The notes beneath the pieces are model-generated. The model did no database searches, was not told the origin of the DNA, and saw nothing but the letters and a program-made list of their open reading frames with translations. Positions 18,552-27,774 of a stretch of DNA of 64,000 nt are shown one piece after another. The position numbers and the translations under genes were made by a program. Each line of letters begins with the position of its first letter. Position 1 is the stretch's first letter. The stretch comes from Veillonella ratti (lineage in GTDB: Bacteria > Bacillota > Negativicutes > Veillonellales > Veillonellaceae), in the NCBI RefSeq assembly GCF_003992115.1, contig NZ_RQUX01000001.1, forward strand, positions 1-64,000, read 5' to 3'.

Positions 18552-18605
18552 TTTACAAAACTTTTACAGAGGGACATGAAAAACTTTACACAGCTTAGTT
18601 ATACT
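18552..18605 (+). promoter_or_regulatory. Pho-box-like repeats and -10 box of pstS
   Basis: TTTACA occurs at 18552, 18563 and 18585, i.e. at spacings of 11 and 22 bp, so on one face of the helix. TATACT at 18600-18605 fits a -10 hexamer, and no good -35 is present, as expected for an activated promoter. PhoB/PhoP-type regulators bind direct repeats of this kind. pstS starts 58 bp downstream. Confidence 0.6.
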
Positions 18606-18662
18606 GTGTGTACAAACTAAATTGGTAAATACGTCCATTTCTAATTAGGAGGCAATTGAATC

Positions 18663-19538
18663 ATGAACTTCAAACGTAAGGCATTTACAGCAATGGCAGT
18701 AGCAAGCGTGTTAACACTCGGTTTACTTGGTTGTGGCAATGACAGCTCTGCCCCTGCAAACTCTCAAGCATTAAAAGGAACCATCACTTCTTCCGGTTCT
18801 TCCGCTTTACTTCCATTAGCAAAAGATGCTGCGGCTGAATTCAAAAAGAAACATCCTGATGTATCCATCGTATTGAACGGTGGCGGTTCCGGTACCGGCT
18901 TGAAACAAGTTTCCGACGGCACTGTAAACATCGGTAACTCCGACGTTCCTGCTGAAACAAAATTATCCAAAGAAAAAGCAGCTGAACTCGTTGACCACAA
19001 AGTAGCAATCGTAACTGTAGCAACTGTAGCGAACAAAGACGTTGCTAAAGCAGTTCCAAACTTGACTAAACAACAATTGATCGACATCTTCACCGGTAAA
19101 GTAACTAACTGGAAAGATGTTGGCGGTCCTGACCAGAACGTAGTATTGGTAACTCGTCCTACTACTTCCGGTACTCGTGCTCTCTTCTCTGAATTTGCTC
19201 TTGACAAAAACCAAGAAGCTTCCAACAAATCGTTAGAAACTGACGACTCCGGTGCTTTAATTCAGAGTATCGCCAACACTCCTGGCGCTATCGGTTATGT
19301 AGCTCTTCCTTACTTGTTAAATAACTCCAGCGTAACTGCTATCTCCATCGACGGCGTGGCTCCTACCCTCGAAAACAGCTACAATGGTTCTTACAAAGTA
19401 TGGGGCTTCGAACACATGTACACTAAAGGCCAACCTGATGCTCTTCAAAAAGCATACTTAGACTTCATCATGTCTGATGAATATGGTAAAAAATTGGAAG
19501 CTCAAGGTTACGGTGTAGCCTCTAAAGTTAAACAGTAA
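18663..19538 (+). CDS. pstS: Phosphate ABC transporter substrate-binding lipoprotein PstS
   Basis: A 291-residue lipoprotein with a signal peptide ending in LLGC (lipidated Cys24). It binds inorganic phosphate outside the membrane and delivers it to PstCA. Phosphate-contact segments are visible: SSGSSALLPLA, GGGSGTGLKQV, NSDVP and RPTTSGTRALF. AGGAGG precedes the ATG. It is the first gene of pstSCAB, behind a Pho-box-like promoter. No phoU follows pstB, unlike many pst operons. Confidence 0.95.
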   Translation: MNFKRKAFTAMAVASVLTLGLLGCGNDSSAPANSQALKGTITSSGSSALLPLAKDAAAEFKKKHPDVSIVLNGGGSGTGLKQVSDGTVNIGNSDVPAETKLSKEKAAELVDHKVAIVTVATVANKDVAKAVPNLTKQQLIDIFTGKVTNWKDVGGPDQNVVLVTRPTTSGTRALFSEFALDKNQEASNKSLETDDSGALIQSIANTPGAIGYVALPYLLNNSSVTAISIDGVAPTLENSYNGSYKVWGFEHMYTKGQPDALQKAYLDFIMSDEYGKKLEAQGYGVASKVKQ

Positions 19539-19556
19539 AAATAGGGGTAATAATAG

Positions 19557-20465
19557 ATGAACATTGAAAGCACTTTACGCGCCGATAGAATATGGCGTAA
19601 CGTTATCAGAGGCGCAGGTCTCTTCCTACTGATTATTACAGCAGCGATTGGGATCTTCCTCCTCTATCGTGGTACCGGTACCTTCACTATCTACGGGCAC
19701 AGTCTTTCAGAATTCCTATTCTCAACCCAGTGGCAGCCCGCCGACACGCTTGCCGGCGGCGGCCACGTTGGAGCCGGCATTTATATTGTCGGCTCTCTTA
19801 TTACCTGTGCTCTCGCCTTGTTAATGGCAACGCCTGTAAGTATTGCGTTAGCCATCTACATGGCGGAAATTACACCTAGCGTCGGACGTCGTTTCTGGCA
19901 ACCGGTGATTGAAATTTTTGTAGGAATTCCTTCAATCATCTACGGTTGGCTAGGTCTTACCATCTTGGTACCTTTCCTTCAGAAGTACACTACAGCTGAC
20001 AGCGGTTTCTCCGTATTGGCAGCATCCATTGTACTCGCAATCATGATTTTCCCAACGATTACATCTGTAACCATGAACGCCATTAACAGTGTGCCTAAAA
20101 CATACCGTCAAGGCGCTTACGGCTTAGGTGCTACCCGCTGGGAAGTAATTTACAAAATCGTTTTACCGGTAGCTAAACACGGTATCTTGGCCGGTGTTGT
20201 ACTCGGCTTAGCTCGTGCCTTCGGTGAAGCCTTGGCGGTAGCCATGGTAATCGGTAAAATGAAAGCCTTCCCTAAATCCTTATTGGATCCTACCGTTAAC
20301 TTAACCAGTGCGATTGCAGCGGATATGGGCGGTACTATGGAAGGCAGTGAATACAATATGGCATTATGGACCATGGCATTATTCCTATTCGTAATTTCCT
20401 TATTGTTCATTTTACTCATTCGCTACATTACATCTAAAGGAGGCAACCTAAGTGAAAGCAAGTAA
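19557..20465 (+). CDS. pstC: Phosphate ABC transporter permease PstC
   Basis: A 302-residue ABC permease with six membrane helices and the EAA loop (YRQGAYGLGATRWEVIYKIVLP). It pairs with PstA to form the channel of the high-affinity phosphate importer. It begins 18 nt after pstS, and its last codons overlap the start of pstA. Confidence 0.94.
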   Translation: MNIESTLRADRIWRNVIRGAGLFLLIITAAIGIFLLYRGTGTFTIYGHSLSEFLFSTQWQPADTLAGGGHVGAGIYIVGSLITCALALLMATPVSIALAIYMAEITPSVGRRFWQPVIEIFVGIPSIIYGWLGLTILVPFLQKYTTADSGFSVLAASIVLAIMIFPTITSVTMNAINSVPKTYRQGAYGLGATRWEVIYKIVLPVAKHGILAGVVLGLARAFGEALAVAMVIGKMKAFPKSLLDPTVNLTSAIAADMGGTMEGSEYNMALWTMALFLFVISLLFILLIRYITSKGGNLSESK

Positions 20466-21354
20466 AGCCATTCCGGGCCCTCGTCGACGGGCTTTATCTA
20501 CCGACCGCTTGGTTACACTGGGTTTGCATATCCTTGCAGGCGCTACCTTATTACTGTTAGTTGGTTTTGTCGGCCATATTGCCTGGAGTGCCTTGAGTGA
20601 GTTCAAACCTGAGCTCTTAGCATTCTCACCAACCGGTATCGGTAACCAATTCTTCAATACGATTTATCTCGTGTTCTTAGCCTTACTCATCAGTATTCCT
20701 CTCGGCATCGGTGCCGGTATCTACATGGCGGAATACGCAACTAAAGGTAAAGCACAAAAGATTATGCGTATCTCTATTGAAACCTTATCTTCTTTACCTT
20801 CCATCGTTCTCGGTTTGTTCGGTTACTTGGTGTTCATCATCATGACCAACTCCCAATGGAACTTATTTGCCGGTGCATTAACGGTATCCATCTTAACCTT
20901 ACCGCTTATCGCAACCATTACAGAAGACGCCTTACGCGCCTTACCGGCATCCTATGCCAAAGGTAGTTACGGATTAGGTGCTACCAAATGGCAAACTATC
21001 AGCCGCGTATTAATTCCGGCCGCATTCCCGGCTATTATTACAGGCATTATCTTGGCAGCCGGCCGTGTATTCGGTGAAGCCGCTGCTCTTATGTTTACCG
21101 CCGGTATGAGTACCGACATCAATTGGGCCAGCACGGACATTACGTCCCCTACCAATGCGTTCAACCCATTCCGTTCCGGTGAAACATTATCCCTTCAAAT
21201 TTGGGCGTCCCGCAGTGAATCTTTAGATCCAAATGCAAGTGCCATGGCCAACTTAAGTGCTCTCGTACTTTTAGCGCTCGTTTTCACATTCAGTATCGGT
21301 GCTCGTGCCTTGAGCCGTCACCTTAATCGTAAAAACCTAGGAGACAATAAATAA
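20452..21354 (+). CDS. pstA: Phosphate ABC transporter permease PstA
   Basis: A 300-residue ABC permease with the EAA loop [21 protein letters not shown] and six membrane segments. The GTG start at 20452 follows AAAGGAGG and overlaps pstC by 14 nt, indicating coupled translation. Its stop overlaps the pstB start by one base (TAATG). Confidence 0.93.
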   Translation: MKASKAIPGPRRRALSTDRLVTLGLHILAGATLLLLVGFVGHIAWSALSEFKPELLAFSPTGIGNQFFNTIYLVFLALLISIPLGIGAGIYMAEYATKGKAQKIMRISIETLSSLPSIVLGLFGYLVFIIMTNSQWNLFAGALTVSILTLPLIATITEDALRALPASYAKGSYGLGATKWQTISRVLIPAAFPAIITGIILAAGRVFGEAAALMFTAGMSTDINWASTDITSPTNAFNPFRSGETLSLQIWASRSESLDPNASAMANLSALVLLALVFTFSIGARALSRHLNRKNLGDNK

Positions 21355-22184
21355 TGGAAATTTCTGAAGTAGCAATGCCCAATCAGCAAGTGTTGGTAAA
21401 TGCCGGTGCTAAAGCTGTAGCCGATCAAGCGGTAGGCAACGCGTTTACAGTAGAAAACCTCGATTTCTACTACGGCACCTTCCATGCCTTAAAAAATATC
21501 AACATGAACATTAAGAAGAACGAAATTACTGCATTAATCGGGCCTTCCGGTTGCGGTAAATCCACCTTCTTACGTATCTTAAACCGCATGAATGACCTTG
21601 AAGGTGATGTTACCGTTAAAGGTAAAATCCTTTTAGAAGGCGAAGATATTTACGCCGACATGGAACCAATCGTTCTTCGTCACCGCGTAGGCATGGTTTT
21701 CCAACAACCTAACCCATTCCCACAAAGCCTTTATGACAACGTAGCCTTCGGCCCGCGTTTACAAGGCATCAAAAAAGCAAGCGAACTCGACGAAATCGTT
21801 GAAAAAAGCTTGACCCAAGCTTCCTTGTGGAATGAAGTAAAAGACCGCTTACACAAAAGTGCCATCAGCTTATCCGGTGGTCAACAACAGCGTCTTTGCA
21901 TCGCTCGTACCTTGGCAACTCGCCCTGACGTAATCCTCATGGACGAACCTACCAGTGCGCTCGATCCTATTTCCACTGCTAAAATCGAAGAATTAGCGTT
22001 AGAATTAAAAGAAGACTACACAATTGTTATTGTTACACACAATATGCAACAAGCTGCTCGTATTTCTGATAAAACCGCTTTCTTCTTAATGGGAGATTTG
22101 GTAGAATATAATAAAACAAAGACTATATTTACCGAACCAACACAGCCAAAAACGGCTGACTACATTAACGGTCGCTTCGGTTGA
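21354..22184 (+). CDS. pstB: Phosphate ABC transporter ATPase PstB
   Basis: A 276-residue ABC ATPase with Walker [10 protein letters not shown], signature LSGGQQQRL and Walker [14 protein letters not shown]. It powers PstCA. The N-terminus is about 25 residues longer than in compact PstB proteins; an internal Met near residue 5 is an alternative start. An intrinsic terminator lies directly after the stop codon and separates it from phoB. Confidence 0.94.
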   Translation: MEISEVAMPNQQVLVNAGAKAVADQAVGNAFTVENLDFYYGTFHALKNINMNIKKNEITALIGPSGCGKSTFLRILNRMNDLEGDVTVKGKILLEGEDIYADMEPIVLRHRVGMVFQQPNPFPQSLYDNVAFGPRLQGIKKASELDEIVEKSLTQASLWNEVKDRLHKSAISLSGGQQQRLCIARTLATRPDVILMDEPTSALDPISTAKIEELALELKEDYTIVIVTHNMQQAARISDKTAFFLMGDLVEYNKTKTIFTEPTQPKTADYINGRFG

Positions 22185-22200
22185 TAACAGGAAACTCCCC

Positions 22201-22233
22201 GGAACGAACTCAATGCAGTTCGTTCCTTTTTTT
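22201..22233 (+). terminator. Intrinsic terminator between pstB and phoB
   Basis: GGAACGAACT (22201-22210) pairs perfectly with AGTTCGTTCC (22217-22226) around a 6-nt loop and is followed by a run of seven T. It should partly insulate the regulator genes from strong pst transcription. Confidence 0.85.
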
Positions 22234-22255
22234 CTATCAGAATAAGGAGATAGCT

Positions 22256-22953
22256 ATGAAACAGACCCACCCTTTAATTTATTGTGTAGAAGATGAAGAC
22301 AGCATTCGCGGACTTATCTCCTATGTGTTAAACGGGCAGGGCTTTGAGGTCGGCACCTTCGAGTCAAGCGGACCCTTTTGGGACGCCCTGGAAGAACGCC
22401 GGCCTCAACTTGTCTTGCTCGACATTATGCTGGAAGGTGAAGACGGTTTATCCATCTTAAATAAACTTCGTGAAAAACCTGCTACCCAGGATTTGCCGAT
22501 ATTATGATTACCGCCAAAACTTCCGAAATTGATGTCGTGCAAGGTCTCGACGGCGGTGCCGATGATTACATTACCAAGCCTTTCGGCGTCGTTGAACTTG
22601 TTTCCCGTATAAAGGCATTATTGCGTCGTACCCGTCCGACAACGCCACCTAAGAAATCCGTGCTCACATGTGATGATTTAGTACTCGACAAAGACAGTCG
22701 CATCGTCACCCTTGACGGCCAACCTATTGCGTTAACCCTCAAAGAATACGAACTCTTACTCTACTTCATGGAAAACACGGGCATTGCCCTTTCCCGTGAA
22801 CGCATTATGGAAGTTGTTTGGGGCTTCTCCTATGAAGGCGAATCCCGTACCGTTGACATGCATGTTGTTACCTTAAGACAGCATTTAGGCCATGCCGGCC
22901 GTCATCTTAAGACTGTCCGCGGCATCGGATATCGTTGGGAGGCCACCATATGA
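22256..22953 (+). pseudogene. phoB: PhoB-type response regulator split by a frameshift
   Basis: An OmpR/PhoB-type response regulator. The first part (from ATG 22256, AAGGAG upstream) holds the acidic pocket (VEDED) and the phospho-acceptor Asp in LVLLDIMLEGEDG, and ends at a TGA at 22505-22507 just after DLPIL. The second part, one frame back from 22504, continues directly with MITAKTSE, YITKPFG and the C-terminal winged helix (LTLKEYELLLYF, RTVDMHVVTLRQHL). One extra base (TTAATG for TTATG) would restore a normal protein of about 232 residues. The break is inside the receiver domain, so neither part alone should respond to phosphorylation; the second part could still bind DNA. A sequencing error is equally possible. 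Confidence 0.85.
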
Positions 22954-24650
22954 GACAGAAGTTTTTCCGTGCCCTGTTCGGTTTAGGCATGTTGAGTCTC
23001 GTAGTCAGCACCGTAATTCTCAGTTATTTATTCTACAATAACTGGAAACATGATTTTCGCACCGTACTCTATACGGAAGGTCGAATTATTGCGTCTACAG
23101 GCACATTAACACCGGACCGATTACAAGCCATTGCCCAATCCACCAATAATACCTTACGTATTACCTGGATTTCCTACGAAGGAAAAGTATTATTCGATTC
23201 CGTCCACGATGCGGATTCAATGGATAATCATCTGCAGCGGCCCGAAATATCACAGGCCATCCTCCACGGCGAAGGCAGTGATATTCGTGACTCCTCCACC
23301 ATCCATGCCATCAGTTACTACGAGGCCATTCGTCTACCGGATAACTCGATTCTGCGCGTATCCCGTAACGGTTCTACCGTTTACAAAGTTATCTTAGACG
23401 CCGCACCGGGGCTCTTCCTGCTCTTTGCGGCCATGTCGGGCGGTTGTTATCTCTTAGCTCGGCGTTGGACGGCTGATGCCATCTATCCGATTGAAGAAAT
23501 TGTAAAAGCCTGGACCTCGCACGGCGATACAAAACCGGTTATTGACGAGGCGTACAATGAAATTACACCGCTCTTATCGCGTCTGTCTTTTCAAAAAAAC
23601 GAACTGGAAGCTATGATTTTGCGTTTACAAGCCGAAAAAAATACCCTCCGGTCTATTATGGAAGAAATGGACGAAGGGCTCTTATTGGCTGAATTAGACG
23701 GCACAATCATTACATATAATGAACACTTAAAAGAGTTTTTAAACGCCAAGAGCGAATTGCACGGCGAATCCTTATTATTGCTCTCCGATGATGTGGAGTG
23801 GCGTAAACAGGTTATTAATGCCATGCGTAAGCATCAAGGTGGCGAATACCTGCTTCACAAAGATAATCAACATTTTCATATTATCTTCCACATTACGGAA
23901 GACGATCGCTACAAAGGTCGCTTGCTCGTTATCATCTCTGATATTACGCAGAGCTATTTAGAGCAACAGCGCCGTCATGAGTTTACCTCAAATGTATCAC
24001 ACGAACTAAAAACACCGCTTACTACCATCAGCGGCTATGCGGAAATTCTTGCTAAGGGTATGTATCCCAACAAAGAAGAAGCAACCCTACTGGGCGGTCA
24101 TATTCATACCGCTGCCCTTCACATGCAGGAACTAATCGACACTATTTTAAAACTCTCCCGCATTGAAGACGAAGGATCTGAGGTACTATTTGAACAAACC
24201 TCAATACGCTCTGTCATTAATTCGGCTTGGCAGCAATTAGCCACTAAGCGACAAGGCAAAAATATCACCTTGGCCATGACCGGTGAAAGCCCATCCTTAC
24301 TTCTCTCCCCTAAGTTGATTGAAGAAGTATTTATCAATCTCTTTGACAATGCGATTAAATTCAGCAAAAATCTGGATAATCATATTATTGTTAATATTTG
24401 CTCCAAAGAAAGCTTTACCGTTGTCAGCGTCACCGACGAAGGTATCGGCATTCCTAAAGATAAACAAGCCCGTATCTTTGAACGTTTCTATCAGGCCGAT
24501 CCGAGCCGCAACAGCAAACGCGAAGGCAGCGGCCTTGGTCTTGCCCTTGTAAAACATATTATGGAAATCCACAGTGGTTCCGTAGCTGTTAAGAGTGAAC
24601 CGGGTGAAGGAACAACCTTCATTCTTCGGTTCAAAAACAACGACAACTAA
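22950..24650 (+). CDS. phoR: PhoR-type sensor histidine kinase
   Basis: A 566-residue membrane histidine kinase. Membrane segments lie at about 8-30 and 150-175 with an extracytoplasmic domain of about 120 residues between. A PAS-like region (IMEEMDEGLLLAELDGTIITYNEHL) follows, then the HisKA box (FTSNVSHELKTPLTTISGYAE, His near 350) and an HATPase domain with N box (NLFDNAIKFSKN) and GxGLGLALVK. The start ATG at 22950 overlaps the phoB stop as ATGA, with GGAGG 7 nt upstream; an in-frame start five codons earlier was rejected. It should phosphorylate PhoB in phosphate limitation. Confidence 0.9.
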   Translation: MRQKFFRALFGLGMLSLVVSTVILSYLFYNNWKHDFRTVLYTEGRIIASTGTLTPDRLQAIAQSTNNTLRITWISYEGKVLFDSVHDADSMDNHLQRPEISQAILHGEGSDIRDSSTIHAISYYEAIRLPDNSILRVSRNGSTVYKVILDAAPGLFLLFAAMSGGCYLLARRWTADAIYPIEEIVKAWTSHGDTKPVIDEAYNEITPLLSRLSFQKNELEAMILRLQAEKNTLRSIMEEMDEGLLLAELDGTIITYNEHLKEFLNAKSELHGESLLLLSDDVEWRKQVINAMRKHQGGEYLLHKDNQHFHIIFHITEDDRYKGRLLVIISDITQSYLEQQRRHEFTSNVSHELKTPLTTISGYAEILAKGMYPNKEEATLLGGHIHTAALHMQELIDTILKLSRIEDEGSEVLFEQTSIRSVINSAWQQLATKRQGKNITLAMTGESPSLLLSPKLIEEVFINLFDNAIKFSKNLDNHIIVNICSKESFTVVSVTDEGIGIPKDKQARIFERFYQADPSRNSKREGSGLGLALVKHIMEIHSGSVAVKSEPGEGTTFILRFKNNDN

Positions 24651-24667
24651 ATATTATGTAACCAATT

Positions 24668-24710
24668 AAGGCGTTAACTTTAAATTAAAGCAATTTAAAG
24701 TCAACGCCTT
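24668..24710 (+). terminator. Terminator after phoR
   Basis: AAGGCGTTAACTTTAAATT pairs with AATTTAAAGTCAACGCCTT with one mismatch and a 5-nt loop, followed by GTGGTTTTATT. It ends the pst-pho region. Confidence 0.65.
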
Positions 24711-24912
24711 GTGGTTTTATTAGGCTTAATTGGAAGTGATTTTCAACTTCATTTTTCGAGTATACGTTATGCTCATATACTCCTCTAAATCAAGATGTAT
24801 TATGCAAAATTAATACTATAGAATTTCAATTTCACATGATTTTTCTTTATTTCATTTATGCGTATATGGTATCATTATTATACAGAGGAACATTTTAAAG
24901 GGGGTCATTATT

Positions 24913-25569
24913 ATGTATGAAAATTTAGCAACTTTACAACCGGTTATCTTAGCGGGTCACAACAGTTCCCGCATGGGTTATAACAAAGTTTTTGCCAAAT
25001 TCGGCGACCAAACATTAATTGAAACTATTTATACTATGTTAGCTTTTTCCTTCGAAAAAGACCCTATTATTGTAACCGATAATAAGACCCTTTTCGATAA
25101 ATTTGAACCGTTAAAAGACGCCACTGTTGTGGAAGACAAATATCCGGGGCATCATACCTTAGGCGGCGTAGCCACAGCTTTTGAAGCTACCGATGCGGAA
25201 AACCTCTTCGTCATCGGCGTTGACATGCCGTTCCTCTCCCTCGTAGTATTGGACCGCATGGTAGAAGCCCAAGGCGTTGCTCAGGTCGTAGTACCTATCC
25301 TAAACGGCAAAGATATTTGCTTGCACGCCATTTATAATCGCAAACTCTTACCGATTATGAAAGAAAAAATCGCAGCCGGTGAAAAATTACTTCATTCCTT
25401 CTACAAAGAAGTACCGCTATTACAATTACCATTGAAGGAAAACACCTTAGAAGCGGATATTTTCATCGACATCAATACACCGGAAGATTTGGAATACGCC
25501 CAAGAATACTTCCACAAAATCCACGAAATCGATACGGATAAAGTACTCGTGCATCATCCGGAAAAATAA
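24913..25569 (+). CDS. MobA-like nucleotidyltransferase
   Basis: A 218-residue GT-A fold nucleotidyltransferase. The N-terminal LAGHNSSRMGYNK corresponds to the nucleotide-binding LAGGxSxRMGxxK of MobA, and VIGVDMPFLS contains the metal-binding Asp. MobA transfers GMP to molybdopterin to make the guanine dinucleotide cofactor. No other molybdenum genes are in the window, so the exact acceptor is uncertain. The second Gly of the motif is replaced by His. It is a single-gene unit with its own terminator. Confidence 0.8.
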   Translation: MYENLATLQPVILAGHNSSRMGYNKVFAKFGDQTLIETIYTMLAFSFEKDPIIVTDNKTLFDKFEPLKDATVVEDKYPGHHTLGGVATAFEATDAENLFVIGVDMPFLSLVVLDRMVEAQGVAQVVVPILNGKDICLHAIYNRKLLPIMKEKIAAGEKLLHSFYKEVPLLQLPLKENTLEADIFIDINTPEDLEYAQEYFHKIHEIDTDKVLVHHPEK

Positions 25570-25584
25570 ACCAACAAGTAGTTC

Positions 25585-25632
25585 AAAGCCCATAATACGT
25601 TGCTCAAAAGCATTTGTATTATGGGCTTTTTT
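25585..25632 (+). terminator. Terminator after the mobA-like gene
   Basis: AAAGCCCATAATAC pairs with GTATTATGGGCTTT and is followed by a T-run. Confidence 0.8.
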
Positions 25633-25668
25633 GTATCTCTGTTTAAATATTAATACATCCAATATTAA

Positions 25669-25995
25669 TATGTACCTGAAGCCTTGACCGGCATTCCCCA
25701 CTTAATTGTAGCCGAAGATGATCAACAGCCTATCGCCTTTATGGGTATCGCCGACCAAACCTTGGAGATGCTGTTTATCGCACCGACCATGCGTGGCCAA
25801 GGCATTGGCAAACAATTGATTCAATACTGCATAGATACCTTCGGACTCAATCATGTCGCCGTTAATGAGCAAAATCCGGAAGCTAAAGGGTTCTATGAAC
25901 ACATGGGGTTTAGCGTGTATAAACGCACCGAACTTGATGAGCAAGGCAATCCATATCCATTGCTATATATGCACTTAAAAAATACAACTAAATAA
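25669..25995 (+). pseudogene. GNAT acetyltransferase remnant lacking its N-terminal part
   Basis: The open frame encodes only the C-terminal two-thirds of a GNAT N-acetyltransferase: the acetyl-CoA site MRGQGIGKQLIQY and the end NEQNPEAKGFYEHMGFSVYKRTELD are present. Family members need about 45 more residues before the segment YVPEALTGIPHLIVAED with which this frame begins, directly after a stop codon. No ribosome site or ATG is available; the nearest start is a TTG at 25684. The mobA-like terminator lies immediately upstream, so the 5' part was probably deleted. Confidence 0.7.
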
Positions 25996-26022
25996 GCCTA
26001 TACATAAATCTATGTAACAAAA

Positions 26023-26048
26023 AGGCATCGGTCAATAGACCGATGCCT
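26023..26048 (-). terminator. Terminator of the Pdu operon (bidirectional)
   Basis: AGGCATCGGTC (26023-26033) and GACCGATGCCT (26038-26048) form an 11-bp perfect stem with a 4-nt loop; on the minus strand TTTTTG follows. It lies just past the last leftward gene of the Pdu cluster. Confidence 0.8.
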
Positions 26049-26082
26049 GAGCATTCGATAATTAAGAATCCTATTCAATATA

Positions 26083-26571
26083 TTATTTTTTGGATTCGTC
26101 CATTACATCATATAACATTTTAAAAATTTCCGGATCACAAGGATATTCTTCCCCGTTAACGCCACGAATTACCCAGTCGCCCGGATTCGTTTTAACAACG
26201 CCGTTTAATGTCAATAAATAGCGTTCGCCTGTTTCTAAAATAGCCGTCAACTCATTCGGTTTATGGCGAATAGCCACCGCTTTTTCGGCATAGAGTTTCT
26301 CATCGTAATAAATTTCATGGGCTTCTGCCGCACAATGAGCTTGTAAAATCGTATCAATCAAGATAGGTTCGGTAATCGAACCTACTGTTTGCTCGCACAA
26401 GGCGATAACCTGCTCGTTAAAGGCAGGATCAAAATGTAAAGCCAACGGCGTTTCGGCTGCGTCCTTTACATCTTTATAGATAAAAATTTCATTGTCTTTG
26501 ATCTGGAGCCAACGATAATCCAGCTTATAGGCACCAGCTAATACACTTGCTAAATTCTGCTTAAAATTCAT
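26083..26571 (-). CDS. Hypothetical protein with a PGDW-type C-terminal motif, last gene of the Pdu operon
   Basis: A 162-residue soluble protein that I do not recognise as a known Pdu component. Its C-terminal part (NPGDWVIRGVNGEEYPCDPEIFKMLYD) resembles the short PGDW(I)-x-G...YPC-x-P-x-F domain found in many small phage-related proteins; what precedes it is unlike anything I can name. It lies 57 nt after pduV on the same strand and before the operon terminator. The ribosome site is weak. A BMC-linked role is only a position-based guess. Confidence 0.6.
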   Translation of the reverse strand: MNFKQNLASVLAGAYKLDYRWLQIKDNEIFIYKDVKDAAETPLALHFDPAFNEQVIALCEQTVGSITEPILIDTILQAHCAAEAHEIYYDEKLYAEKAVAIRHKPNELTAILETGERYLLTLNGVVKTNPGDWVIRGVNGEEYPCDPEIFKMLYDVMDESKK

Positions 26572-26628
26572 AATTTACCACCATCATATTCACTACTAAT
26601 GTCTTATACCGGTTTCCGTAATATACGG

Positions 26629-27078
26629 CTACGGCTCCTGAGAAATATAATCACGCAATTCCTTTACGGATTCGGCATCATGTACCGATATTTCAAAAAT
26701 TCGGCTGACTCCGGCCTCCTTGAGATTTTTGCGAGCTCTCGCTGCGTCGCCCCCTAAATCCGTCTTAGTAATAACCCCAATAACTTCCCTGTTAAACGAA
26801 GCGGCAAAATTCGGCGGAAAAATACTTTCCTTCTCATTAGCTTCATTTAAAAACAATACGATGTCCGCATCATAGGCATTCAATAAAATAGCCCGATAGT
26901 ATATGGAATTTTCAACAAATTCACCGGGTGTATCGATAATCGACCCAATACGACCTATAGATTGTGTCTTACGAGCTTCCGGACTGCCATACATCAGCGT
27001 ATTTGCAAGAGTGGTTTTCCCCACTTCCGTGCGGCCTACCATAATTACCGTTTTTAACGCTTTTTCTGCCTGTTCCAT
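26629..27078 (-). CDS. pduV: PduV/EutP-family small GTPase-like protein
   Basis: A 149-residue P-loop protein with Walker A GRTEVGKT (15-22), DTPGE as switch II and TKTD as the guanine-specificity motif. PduV of Salmonella localises to the outside of microcompartments and affects their movement; EutP homologues can also have kinase activity. Acidic leader residues precede the P-loop. A GAGGTGAG ribosome site is present. Confidence 0.87.
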   Translation of the reverse strand: MEQAEKALKTVIMVGRTEVGKTTLANTLMYGSPEARKTQSIGRIGSIIDTPGEFVENSIYYRAILLNAYDADIVLFLNEANEKESIFPPNFAASFNREVIGVITKTDLGGDAARARKNLKEAGVSRIFEISVHDAESVKELRDYISQEP

Positions 27079-27203
27079 CTGCTCACCTCACAATCTGCAG
27101 GCTTTATAATACCATTGAATCCTCATCTATTATACTACAGATTCCCTGCAAATACCTATTAAAAATAACTGACACTAGTATGAATGACTGACGAATTTCT
27201 TCA

Positions 27204-27566
27204 TCAGGTGCGCGTAACTTTAGTCGGGAAGAACCCTAAAATCTTTTCTAACCCTTCCATTACCGCTTTTAAAGCTGATTCTACACCGGATATATCCCCG
27301 GTAATCAGTAAAGCGCCGGAAAAACGATCCACAAAACCGAGTTCAATGCCGGCTGCTTTCGAAGCAATATCAGCGGCAATAATCGTACCTTCACCCGGTG
27401 TAATCGTCAAAATACCGATAGCACCGCGTTGTTTTTCATCGAGTCCCATTTTACGGAACAACTCAGGTTTTGGATTGGCAATAATATGAGCAATTGTAAC
27501 CTGTTTGCCGGGAACGAATTCCTGAATAATACGTTGTTTATTTTCTACAGCATCTAAAAAATCCAT
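27204..27566 (-). CDS. pduU: BMC shell protein PduU
   Basis: A 120-residue permuted BMC-domain shell protein, close to PduU/Eut[26 protein letters not shown] near the start and [18 protein letters not shown] near the end. PduU hexamers have a small beta-barrel over the pore. The start at 27566 ([11 protein letters not shown]) follows AAAGGA; a longer in-frame reading from 27608 has no ribosome site. The 208-bp gap to pduF upstream contains a hairpin (AGGTAATT/AATTACCT, about 27709-27760) without a T-run. Confidence 0.9.
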   Translation of the reverse strand: MDFLDAVENKQRIIQEFVPGKQVTIAHIIANPKPELFRKMGLDEKQRGAIGILTITPGEGTIIAADIASKAAGIELGFVDRFSGALLITGDISGVESALKAVMEGLEKILGFFPTKVTRT

Positions 27567-27774
27567 GATATTGTCCTTTCTGCGTATAGTTTCAGTCCCT
27601 TGCTTCATTTAGACACTACGGTTTTCCCGTGGTCTCTTAATACATTTCAAAACGACTGTATAATTCAGACTCCTGATTTGATTTAATGGCTATGATTCAT
27701 GATTCATTAGGTAATTACCACCCTGAGCCTCCTCTGCTCGTTTACGAGCGGCAATTACCTAACATTACTCACCC

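Noticed and set aside
22181-22255. Extension of phoB upstream to 22181
   Set aside because: That stretch is the pstB terminator hairpin; the proper start at 22256 has its own AAGGAG.
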